From contig CM046878.1 in the NCBI GenBank assembly GCA_025667525.1, positions 515,476,274 to 515,540,273 on the forward strand: a DNA stretch of 64,000 nucleotides. The letters are read 5' to 3'. The notes under the pieces are model-generated. The model did not search any database. It was given only the letters and a program-made list of their open reading frames with translations, and was not told the origin of the DNA. Below, one piece after another: positions 37,501 through 46,523 of the stretch. This DNA is from Glebionis coronaria. Taxonomy: Eukaryota; Streptophyta; Magnoliopsida; Asterales; Asteraceae. Every line of letters begins with the position of its first letter. Within the stretch, counting starts at the first letter, position 1. A program made the position numbers and the translations under genes.

Positions 37501-38068
37501 TGATTGGGACGATTACATCTGTTTGGTCGAGTTTGCATACAACAACAACTGGCACGCAAGTATCAAATGTGCTCCTTTCGAAATGTTGTATGGCAGAAAG
37601 TGTCGCGCTCCAACTTGCCGGGATCAAGTGGGAGAGCGAACACTCGAAGGACCAGAGATTATAGAAATGACCAATGAGAAGATTGAGGTAGCTAAACAGA
37701 AGTTGCAAGAAGCACGGTCACGTCAGAAGAGTTACGCCGATAAGCATCGTGGGGATATACATTTTAATGTGGGAGATCACGTCTTCCTCAAGGTTTCGCC
37801 GGCACGTGGTGTTAAACGCTTCGGGATCAAAGGGAAACTCAGTCCTCGGTTCATCGGACCATTTGATATCGTTGAACGAATCGGCGAAGTATCTTACCGA
37901 TTGGCGTTACCTCCTCAGCTTTCGCACGTGCATAACGTGTTCCATGTGTCCTTACTCAGAGGGTACAATTATCATCCCCTTCACATGGTTCAGTATCCAC
38001 TGGAACAGATACGTGAAGATCTCACTTTTATAGAAGAACCCGAACGAGTACTCGACAGGCAAGAATGA
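34560..38068 (+). CDS. pol: zinc knuckle, protease, RT, RNase H, integrase; stopped inside the chromodomain
   Basis: Continues gag in frame with no ATG of its own. Residues numbered from codon 34547: zinc knuckle [14 protein letters not shown] (39-52), aspartic protease [10 protein letters not shown] (D106), reverse transcriptase with FIDDIL (catalytic D442 and D443), RNase H (D589 in DASGKGLG, then TDHKSLKYI), integrase HHCC (H799, H806, C836, C839) and DDE residues D869, D930 and E966. A GPY/F-like module ([19 protein letters not shown]) follows. All catalytic residues are present. TGA at 38066-38068 falls where Arg (CGA) would continue the frame. After it, the same frame runs open to 38188 and encodes a chromodomain (KILWRDHTEREATWETEE). 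Without that tail, chromodomain-guided targeting would be lost. Confidence 0.93.
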
Positions 38069-38188
38069 GTCATGAGAAGGAAGACGATTCCATTCGTCAA
38101 AATTCTTTGGAGGGACCATACCGAGCGGGAAGCCACTTGGGAAACAGAGGAGTCTATCCGGGCTTCTTACCCTCACTTCATATTTTGA
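38066..38188 (+). pseudogene. Chromodomain tail separated from pol by TGA
   Basis: In the pol frame after TGA: basic RRKTIPFVKI, then LWRDH...ATWETEESIRASYPHF and a stop at 38186. This is the expected chromodomain of Tekay-type integrases, which recognises modified histone H3. CGA to TGA is the change expected from deamination of a methylated CpG. Confidence 0.8.
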
Positions 38189-38252
38189 GTTCGGGTATGT
38201 CACTTCTTTTCAGCTTACTTTATCTATAATTCGGGGACGAATTATTCTTTTT

Positions 38253-38264
38253 AGGGGGGAAGAA
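38253..38264 (+). promoter_or_regulatory. Polypurine tract of the gypsy element
   Basis: AGGGGGGAAGAA lies directly before the 3' LTR (38266). It primes plus-strand cDNA synthesis. Confidence 0.9.
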
Positions 38265-38265
38265 T

Positions 38266-41200
38266 TGTAAAACCCGCATGCTTTTACCATGAATAGTGCC
38301 CTTAAGATCGTACGTTCTAGATTAAAACTTACCTCATTTAGTATTGATCACATTCATGTGCTAATAATCAAGCAAGTGCATACGTGTATGACATGACAAG
38401 TATCGATTACGTACGAACTCATGATAAACAGTTAATAAATATATCACGTGAACATAATTAAATCATGATCACCATTTAAAATACAAATTAGAATACTTAC
38501 GTAAATACATATAATATAATTACGAGCGTTAAGTTTACGATAAACGATACGTTAGAATAAACAGAAACACTTTAAACACGAGCACGTTTAACCACGAACG
38601 AACACGAAACATCGGGACACGAGAAAGGTACGGGTACCCCATGTGGGGCCCCCATACCCACGGCACACAACAAGAAATGGGCTAAGCCCATGGACTTTTA
38701 CAAGTAAAGGGGGGTAAAGAGTTAAACTAGTTTTCATTTTTCACTTTCAAGAAATAAACACAAAAACCCTAAAAAGAGTTTTCTCCTCCTCCTTTTCTCC
38801 TCTTTGTGCCACCACCTAAACATCACCATAGGGGGTGATTGGTTGATTTTGATCTCAAAAACTATTGTTATAATCAGTGTTTGTTCATCCTTTTTCCAAG
38901 CTACATAGTGGTATACCTTTCTAACCCTTCTTTTTAATTCTTTTTAATTCTTTTAATCTTTGATTATTTTCATGAACATGTTATTATTATTTTTATTTAA
39001 ACATGATAATTAATCATTGATCTAACATGTTTTGGTATTAATTAAAATCAAAGAATGATTTAAAAGGGGTGTTTGTTTTTGGCCGCCTAGCAAACAAACC
39101 CGAGGGGGGTTTGGTTTGCTATTGCCGCCACCACCAAGACCATTTTTGGTCTTGGTTGGATCATGTGGGACCCACGGCAGCAAGGAGGCACACGTGCCCC
39201 GGGTTTGGCTCGGGGTACGGTGTCGAATTCATGCCCGATTCATGGTTCGTTGGTTAAATCATGATTCATGGTACTTGTTAATTTTTATGAATTATGAACT
39301 TAGGGTATAATTAATTAATAACATGAAATATTAATTAAATCATAACTTAGGTTATTTTATTATTAGTTTAACATGACATTAATTTAACCTAAGTATTTTA
39401 TGTTATAAGTTATAATTAATTAATTATTTAAAACATGCCTATAATTAATTAATTTAGACATGACTTAGGTTATGTTATTAATACATAATAATACACATTT
39501 TAACCTAAGTATTTTATTCCATTTTAATTAATACATGTTATACCTTAATTAAAATGCTTAACCTATAGTTTAATTAAAATGCATGAAATAATAATTAAAC
39601 TATACACTATATCATATGACTTAAGAAATAAGCTTATAACACTTAGACTTATATGTTAGCTTATGTAACCAGCTTAATTCTAATTATGGAAACTTCTATT
39701 TATAGAAACTTAATTAAATAAGGCAACTAATCTAATTATGGAAACCTTCTATATATGGAAATCTATCTTTATTTTAGGCAGCTAATCTAATCATGGAAAC
39801 CTTCTATATATGGAAACTTATTTAATTAAGGCAGCTGATCTATTTTTGGAAACTTTCTATTTTTAGAAACTAATCTATTTTAAGCAGTAAATTCTATTTT
39901 TGGAAACTTTCTATTTTTGGAAACTTTCTATTTTTGGAAACTTTCTATTTTTGGAAACTTTCTATTTTTGGAAACTTTCTATTTTTGGAAACTTTCTATT
40001 TTTGGAAACTTTCTATTTTTGGTAACTTTCTATTTTTGGAAACTTTCTATTTTTGGAAACTTTCTATTTTTGGAAACTTTCTATTTTTGGAAACCTGCTA
40101 TTTTTGGAAAGTTACTTATTATTACACAGTAAGTATAATAATACATGAAACACCAGTAATACTTAATCGGATTAATCAGAATACTAGATAAACACAGTTT
40201 AAGGTTTTAAACAGTGAACCCTGACCTAAAACATACCAAATCAGCTAAAATGAGACATAAAACCCAGTACGTAATCAGTGAATCGATACTTATACACGTG
40301 TGTATTCATGTAGCGTTAGTGATCCAGAAGTAGGAGTCTTTCTTCCGTTCATTCACTGGACTTGAGGTACGGATTCCCGTCCTTTCAGTATGGACATTCT
40401 TTCCTTATTAGGATTTCCCGTATGCAGCCAACTGTTTTCCCCAGTATTTGTTTTATTGTTTTGAACTGCTTATGTTTAATTAGCATAATCTATAGCCATA
40501 TACAAGCATGACCAGTTTCACCTAGTTATGGAGGTACCATAACCATAGCATTGGAGGCACCGATGTTATGACTTCCCCACGGCGGAGTGATTGCTCGTGG
40601 CGTCCCTTTTCAGTTTTGGCCATATTATTATATCATGTGGGGCGTATGGGTGCATCCTAGTTACATGTTTTATTCAGTTTATCATGGTGAATGTGGTGTG
40701 TGCCTTGCACCCTTCACAAGGAGTTGATCCCTCCTACCCAAACCAGTATATTGATTAGAGGCATCCCCTCTAATCAGCATGATGAGGTCACCCCTCCAAG
40801 TATTCATGCACGTGACCTTTTCATGACCTATATGGGCTATGGTATATATATGTTAAAACAGTTTTCACAAGATAAACATAAGGCTTTTCAAACTATAAAA
40901 CCAGTTTTCTTGATACTTAACCAGTTTACTCAGTACTTAGTCTTTCGCTGTTATATGTTACATGCTTATCCTATTTCATGCTTTATTGTACATCCGTGCA
41001 CTGAGCGTCTTGCTCAGCCGTTTTCCTTTTCATGTTCCCAAAACGGCAGGTACTCAGGGACGCTCGTAGATCTCGAACGTAGGTGCATATGGACTGGAAG
41101 CTTTACTGTCTTTCTTTACTTTATGCATTTCCTTTACTTTGATACAGTTGCTATGGACATTGTTTCGTCCTTTCCTTTTACAGTATTTATGTTTGTGTGT

Positions 41201-41343
41201 GATGAGCTTTACTTTGGGGTACCGATGTTTGATTCCGGTATTTCCCTTTTATGGTTGAATAATGCTTAGACATTTATCCTTGTATGCTTTGATGACACGC
41301 CATGATTATGCGTAATATTCCATTTCCAAAATGGGGTGTTACA
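38266..41343 (+). repeat. 3' LTR of the gypsy element (3078 bp)
   Basis: Same ends as the 5' LTR. It is 34 bp longer because the 17-bp array (about 39895-40095) has two more units. One of its units has GGTAAC instead of GGAAAC. Confidence 0.95.
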
Positions 41344-41348
41344 CATAT

Positions 41349-42388
41349 AATTAATTTAATTAACATGCTTATAATTAACTAATTAAATGAAGTAAAATAC
41401 ATGTTTTTATTTACTCAGCCAAACACCCCTTTAAACTGTTCTTAAACCAAAAACCAAACACACCCTTAACTGGTTTAATAAGTTAATGCTGCCAGTTAAT
41501 GTTTCCCCCTGCCTGTGTTCGCTACCCCTTGCCGTCTATAATTTCCCACCGACTGCAGTGGGTTACCACCGAGACCCCCATGGTCCAATGCCACTACCGT
41601 GCCCTGGTTTGCCACCGTGCTACGCACAACAACCACTTCTAGAACGCAGCAGCTACTATGACCCCCTCCATGGGGTTGCGGCTGGTGGACTTACATCGGC
41701 ACCGAGACCAAGGGTATCGATTTGTGTGTAGGCTGAAAACACGACACCAACCCCCGTCTTTGTTTCATTCCCACGTTTATAAACATGTTCTTAATCCCCT
41801 TTCTTTATGTTCTTGCATAATTAATAAACTAATTAAAAGAAAAAGAAGATTAAGGCTTACCAAAATCGTGTTTAGGGTTTAGGAAATATACAACATGAAC
41901 ACCAACCTTGTTTCCTTGAATCACGACCACTGTTTTCTTAGTTCTTGGCGCTTGGATCGACGACAGAAGAATAATAAAAAGGGAAACGATCGTGTTTTTT
42001 GTATTTAAGGTTTTATGAATGTTTTCTCAATAAACAACCTCCCACATGTTTTAATTATACACGTCTAGGATTTCTATGGGCCTTAGGCCCTTCCCTTGGC
42101 CCTATACGTCCAACCAAAACAACCCTTACACCTTTTTATTTATTTTCATGACTCGTGATTTCTTACGTGTATTCGTGTTTTAATCGTCGTGAACTATTAT
42201 TGTTATTATTGTACATATCATACGTAAACAATAATATTAATATACATATCACTTATCGTATTTAGTTAATATACATAATTATCGTGTTAGATGTTCGTGT
42301 CGCGTGTCGTATATTAATAAATCGAAAAGTTTTAATTTGACGTGCTTCGTGCATGTAATGTGCAAGGTATTTTAAGGCGGGTTTTACA
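41349..42388 (-). mobile_element. Solo LTR of a gypsy-type element, minus strand, second part
   Basis: It continues 30224 after the nested gypsy element and one CATAT copy. It ends CGGGTTTTACA, inverse of the LTR start TGTAAAACCCG. Sequence from about 41480-42160 is GC-richer and corresponds, inverted and diverged, to the 5' half of the plus-strand LTRs. The 81-aa plus-strand frame at 41486 is incidental. Confidence 0.82.
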
Positions 42389-43505
42389 TAACATTTCATG
42401 GGGGTGGCATAAGATTTTACAATTGCGTCCATTCATTCGTGACTACATATGCTATCAAATTGGGGATGGTAAGTAGGCTTCTATATGGTTTGATAAATGG
42501 TGTGATCAAAGTCCGCTTGCTAGCTTTATCACACCACGTGATGTCTCTAGGGCCGGTTTAGACTTATCCTTAAAGGTACGTGGTATTGTTTTTAACGACA
42601 GTCGGAACTGGTCCAATTTCTTACTTGGTAAATTCCCAATTCTTGAATCTATTGTTGTGTCGTATATTTGTGATGATGTCCCTGACCAGCTGGTATGGAA
42701 GAATCGATTGGGTGTTGTAAAGAAATTTTTTGTGGCTCAAGTTTGGTCTGATATTCGGCCCATGGATAATAAGGTGGACTAGAGCTTGATTATTTGGTTT
42801 AAATGGTGCATTCCTAGGCATGCATTTAATATATGGCTGGTGCTTAAATAAAAACAGGTAACACAGGATCGTATTGCTGTGTGGAATGTATCCTCGTCCT
42901 TACCTAATGTGTGTCTGCTTTATGAGCTGCAGCCTGACTCACACGATCACCTATTTTTTGAATGTCGGTTCTCTCAACAAGTTTGGGATAGTGTTAAGAT
43001 ACATGCGGGGCTTGTTGGGACTCGACCGGAGATGCAACACATTATTTATGTCATCCTTCCTTTTGCTAATAGTAGGTCGTCTAAAGGCCTCATTGCTAAG
43101 ATGGTAGTCGCTTCTTCAGCGTATTTCATATGGCAGGAAAGGAACAACCGTCTTTTTAATAATAGCAAGCGTGTGGCTCAGCAAGTCGTTGATTGCATCC
43201 TTGCTTCAGTGTGGCTTAAGCTTTTTTCGTGTCGGTTTATGAGATCTTGTGGCAGCGCTCGCATTGCTCAAATGTGGAGGGTTCCGGATACATGTTTAAT
43301 CTAATGTTTGGTTGTTTATGTAGTGCTAAGTGGTTCTTCCATATAGGAGTTATTGGGTATGTAGTCTTGTAATAATCATATGGAATGTCTTATGATTTAG
43401 CTGTTCAAGCTTCGCTTGAGGTTAACGCAGTACTTCTGCTACGTTCCATTGTTCTTATTGGCTTTTTGGTGTAATATATTTTACTGGGGGTGTTGTCTCC
43501 TTTAA
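42389..43505 (+). pseudogene. LINE ORF2 fragment, zf-RVT and C-terminal part with 3' tail
   Basis: Continuation of 28205-28386. Early frames contain SWGWHKILQLRPFIRDYI. Later, LYELQPDSHDHLFFECRFSQ holds the zf-RVT H...C-type finger, followed by SSAYFIWQERNNRLFNN, the normal ORF2 C-terminus, ending with a stop at 43302-43304. The frame is broken by several stops (e.g. near 42474 and 42780). A 3' UTR runs to about 43505. Possible diverged TSDs flank the LINE: GACCCAAAATCCCCC at about 28199 and GACCAGAACTCCCCC at about 43506, with 12 of 15 positions equal. It sits inside the DUF1985/Ulp1 gene. Confidence 0.75.
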
Positions 43506-43511
43506 CCAAAA

Positions 43512-44105
43512 AGACCAGAACTCCCCCCGATATCCTTTGCTGATGGGCGAAAGAATGGAGTCCCTTTGCTTGAGTGAAAATGTTGAAAAGGTTTGATGTT
43601 GTTTACCGTATTTGGAATGAAGTATATTTTATAACATTCTCTTATAATGTTTTATCCACTACAGGTGCACTTCCCAATAAATCATGAAAATATACATTGG
43701 TTCATGGGAGATCTTCATATTTGTTCGAGAGTTGTAACTTTCTACAACAGTTTGGGATCACCTGTCAATGGGATTGAAACTCGTAATTGGATGGTGAAGA
43801 TTATGTCAACATTGAGTATGGTATTGCCCATGTATTTGGTTGAGAGTCAAGTTATGAATAAAAAACATTTAGATGGATCCAAATACAAAATCAGTTTTCG
43901 CTATGACCATCGAGACTCTAAACAAGCTGGCCTATACGAGGATTGTGGTATATGGGTTTGCATACGGTTGTACAGGTTGTCCCAAAATTTGCCATTGCAA
44001 GTTAATGAATCCGTACAAGTAGCTTTTGCTTATCGAGAGAAGTTGATGCAATTTTACTTGAAATACAAATTGGATGTGAAGGCTGTTCATTCCGGTAAAC
44101 ATTGA
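43512..44105 (+). pseudogene. Ulp1-like (C48) protease catalytic exon with Asp replaced by Asn
   Basis: An exon at about 43512-43590 (RMESLCLSENVEK) is joined through an intron (AAG|GTTTG to ACAG|GTGC) to 43665-44105, which is open for 146 aa. The latter has the papain-like triad positions of SUMO-protease folds: His in ENIHWF (43695-43697), the YDS position reading FYNSLG (Asn codon AAC at 43746-43748), and Cys in YEDCGIWVC (43944-43946). C48 enzymes cleave ubiquitin-like proteins; transposon-borne versions have no settled role. The Asp to Asn change is one G-to-A step. With the LINE insertion and upstream stops, no active protease is expected. Confidence 0.75.
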
Positions 44106-44763
44106 ACTTGTATTTTCAGGTATGCTCATTACACTAAGCCTATTGTGCTGGTCTTACAACATTTTAGTACCATTTGTTGTAAAAGTAGGTCTTGTATGGT
44201 CTTTAATCTTAGTCAGTGTAGAAAATGATACTCGGCCACAACCGTATTCGAAAACAGTTATTTTTGTTTACATAGGTTATACAATGCTTAGTTTATGTTT
44301 GCTTAATTTTCCAGTTAACTGTAGTAGCCTATATATGATGCTTTGTTTATGTTTTCTTAGGTTTTAGTTTGCTACTTCATGATTTGGTCGATAGTTTTAA
44401 AATGTAGTGTCTATGCTATCATTTACAATCATCTAGACATGAATTTAGTAACATAATATTATTTTAACTAAGACCACGAAGATGGTTAATATATTATAAG
44501 CAAGCAAAATAAGACCACGAAGTTTATTTGATACTACCATCTATTCAAAAGAGTACCACACTTAGAAACAACCCATAATCTTTACAAAGAAACTAATAAA
44601 CATAAACATAACCATAGGACTTGAGGAGTAGACAAGATACACAATCACCCTTGCAAGAGATCACCACCATCTTCCACAAACCCAAATCCATGTAAGTGCC
44701 CACCATCTTACCCTAACCAACACCCCGTTACTTACGGGCGTTTTTGATCTCCGCAATAAGATA
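44106..44763. other. Flank downstream of the Ulp1 region
   Basis: AT-rich, without a convincing frame. The part near 44600-44750 (CCACCATCTTCC-like repeats) is probably the 3' UTR of the minus-strand ORF that follows. Confidence 0.35.
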
Positions 44764-45078
44764 CTACTTGAAATGGGTATGGGAATTGAACATCTTCACC
44801 AACTCTAGGACATCCTTAGCCATATTCAAATCCTTGTTCCTAAGCATCCTAAGATTTATGGCCATTTCGACATCCCTATCCTCCTCCATTTCTTTTGCCT
44901 TGATCTCCTCTATGACATCTATCTTGTCCTTTACCCCGTCAGTTATGGTTCTTGCAAAGCTTACTAGTTGTTTTGTGATTGCCATTTCTCTTTGTAGCTC
45001 TTTTTCCATGAATAAACAAACTTGTTCAGTGATCAAAGGTGAGTTACTTTCTCCAGCTAGGTTTGCTAGTTTATCCAT
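44764..45078 (-). CDS. Hypothetical 104-aa charged, helical protein
   Basis: The minus-strand ORF starts at ATG 45078 and stops at 44764. The product is Lys/Glu/Met-rich (MEKELQREMAITKQLVSFAR, then DVIEEIKAKEMEEDRDVEM) with heptad-like spacing, so a coiled coil is plausible. There is no signal peptide or catalytic motif. A TATA-like TTTAAATAGG lies about 70 bp upstream (about 45144-45153). It sits next to the Ulp1 region and may be a second gene of the same transposon or a small host gene. I do not recognise it. Confidence 0.4.
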   Translation of the reverse strand: MDKLANLAGESNSPLITEQVCLFMEKELQREMAITKQLVSFARTITDGVKDKIDVIEEIKAKEMEEDRDVEMAINLRMLRNKDLNMAKDVLELVKMFNSHTHFK

Positions 45079-45224
45079 GTTGTAGGGTTAGCAGAATATT
45101 TTTGATAGTGATAAGTGATAATGATAGATGGTGAGTAGTTGGTTTAAATAGGCACTAAATCAAGGTTATACGTGGAAGGTTATGGAAGGCATACGTGTCA
45201 AAATTTTGTAACTACTAGTTACAA

Positions 45225-45605
45225 TTTGGTTGTTACTTAGTTGTAATCTGATAGCTTGTAATAGTGTGAAGTTAGCAAGTTGCATGGTGATATGTGGTAG
45301 ATTAATTCACAAAGCTGATCCATCACACTCCATTAAACATTGTATTTTATATTTGGATTTTAACAATCGACCCTTCATTAATATCTAATCATATGATATA
45401 ATGAAATATACAATGTCAACATAATGCAAAATAGTTAATGTAATTTAGCAACTAAGCAAGTTTCATGATGATATGTGGTGTATGATTTACACGAAGCTTC
45501 TCAATCACACTTGTGTTAACATTATATTTTTTATTTGCATTTTAACAATCACACTAAACTTTTATAATGAAATATACAACGTCAACATGTCTTTAACAAG
45601 ATAGT
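45225..45605. repeat. Diverged tandem duplication, unit about 190 bp
   Basis: The segment with TTGCATGGTGATATGTGGTA (about 45280) recurs diverged at about 45465 (TTTCATGATGATATGTGGTG). Downstream blocks TTTTAACAATC and AATGAAATATACAA(T/C)GTCAAC repeat in the same order. It lies in the upstream region of the 104-aa ORF. Confidence 0.6.
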
Positions 45606-45719
45606 GATTATTTACAACGCCCATGCACAATAGAAAGGTATAGCATTCACGATGGTCTCCTAGTTTGGCTATTGTTAGTAGGCCCATATGTATTTGCATC
45701 CATCTTTTGTACAACAATG

Positions 45720-45892
45720 TTTAAATGTGAAAACTTTTTGAATGTGAAAAGTTTTAGGACGTGGTAATTTTCTTCACTAACCGTTTTTGAATACGCCTAC
45801 TAACAATAACCATTTTGATTAATACACCCACTAACACTAAACGTTTTTGAAAGTGAAAAGTTTTTGTACGTGGTCATTTTCTCCACTTACAC
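45720..45892. repeat. Short tandem duplication, unit about 120 bp
   Basis: TGAATGTGAAAAGTTTTAGGACGTGGT and TGAAAGTGAAAAGTTTTTGTACGTGGT-type blocks, each followed by ATTTTCT(T/C)CACT, occur about 110-120 bp apart. Possibly subterminal repeats of a DNA transposon. Confidence 0.5.
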
Positions 45893-46523
45893 AATTTGCT
45901 AAAACAGTTTTCCCTATAAAAAAAGAGAATTACCACCACAAGCTCACCCAAGTTTTAACATAAATACACGTTCTAAGTTTCATAATCTTTTGCATAAACA
46001 TTTTCTTCTATTAATTGTAGGTATTTTAGTCACTTGTTTTAGGAAAAACAATAATAACCGTGGCAAGTATTAAGTTCTACGATTTAGGAAAACCGTAAAA
46101 TCGATAAGTGCGAGTTCGTTCTCGAGGAGGTATAGTGTTTGAGCCAAAATAGATATACGTTATTTATTTGAGTTATTACGTTTAGAGAGAAGAAAAGAAA
46201 AGAAAGTGAAAGACGGATTACGCTAAAAGTGAACGAAAACGCGTAAAGTAAAAAACGTAAAACGCGACAAAAATTAAAAAATTTGAAAACTTAACTAAAA
46301 ATAAGCTTTATTAAACTTAAAAAAAATAAAAACTAATTTAAAAACAAAAAGGGCTAAAAAAATCGAAATAACAAAAGCACACGAAAATAAGAATGAATGT
46401 AAAAATGCGACATTTAAAGACAATTAGCAAATTTTAAACTCTACTAATTTAAACTAATTTTTCCTACGTCCTAAATGACAAAAGAAAATAAAAAAAACAG
46501 AATTACATTTTTTTGGCTTTTAA
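45893..46523. other. A-rich non-coding region
   Basis: No frame and no RNA gene. From about 46150 it is strongly A-biased. GCGAGTTCGTTCTCGAGGAG at about 46108 is an isolated GC-richer patch of unknown meaning. Confidence 0.3.

Larger units (their letters stand above)
30225..41343 (+). mobile_element. Near-intact Ty3/gypsy chromovirus (Tekay/Del-like), 11.1 kb
   Basis: 5' LTR 30225-33268 and 3' LTR 38266-41343 both run TGTAAAACCCG...GGGTGTTACA. The TSD CATAT is perfect (30220-30224, 41344-41348). PBS at 33273, PPT at 38253, gag and pol between them on the plus strand. By eye the LTRs differ by roughly 13-15 substitutions, a few 1-2 bp indels and two units of a 17-bp repeat, so the insertion is young. 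RT motifs, LTR length and the C-terminal chromodomain point to the Tekay lineage. It inserted into a minus-strand solo LTR of a related family. Confidence 0.95.

Noticed and set aside
41486..41731. Pro-rich 81-aa frame
   Set aside because: It lies wholly inside the minus-strand solo LTR and has no counterpart domain.
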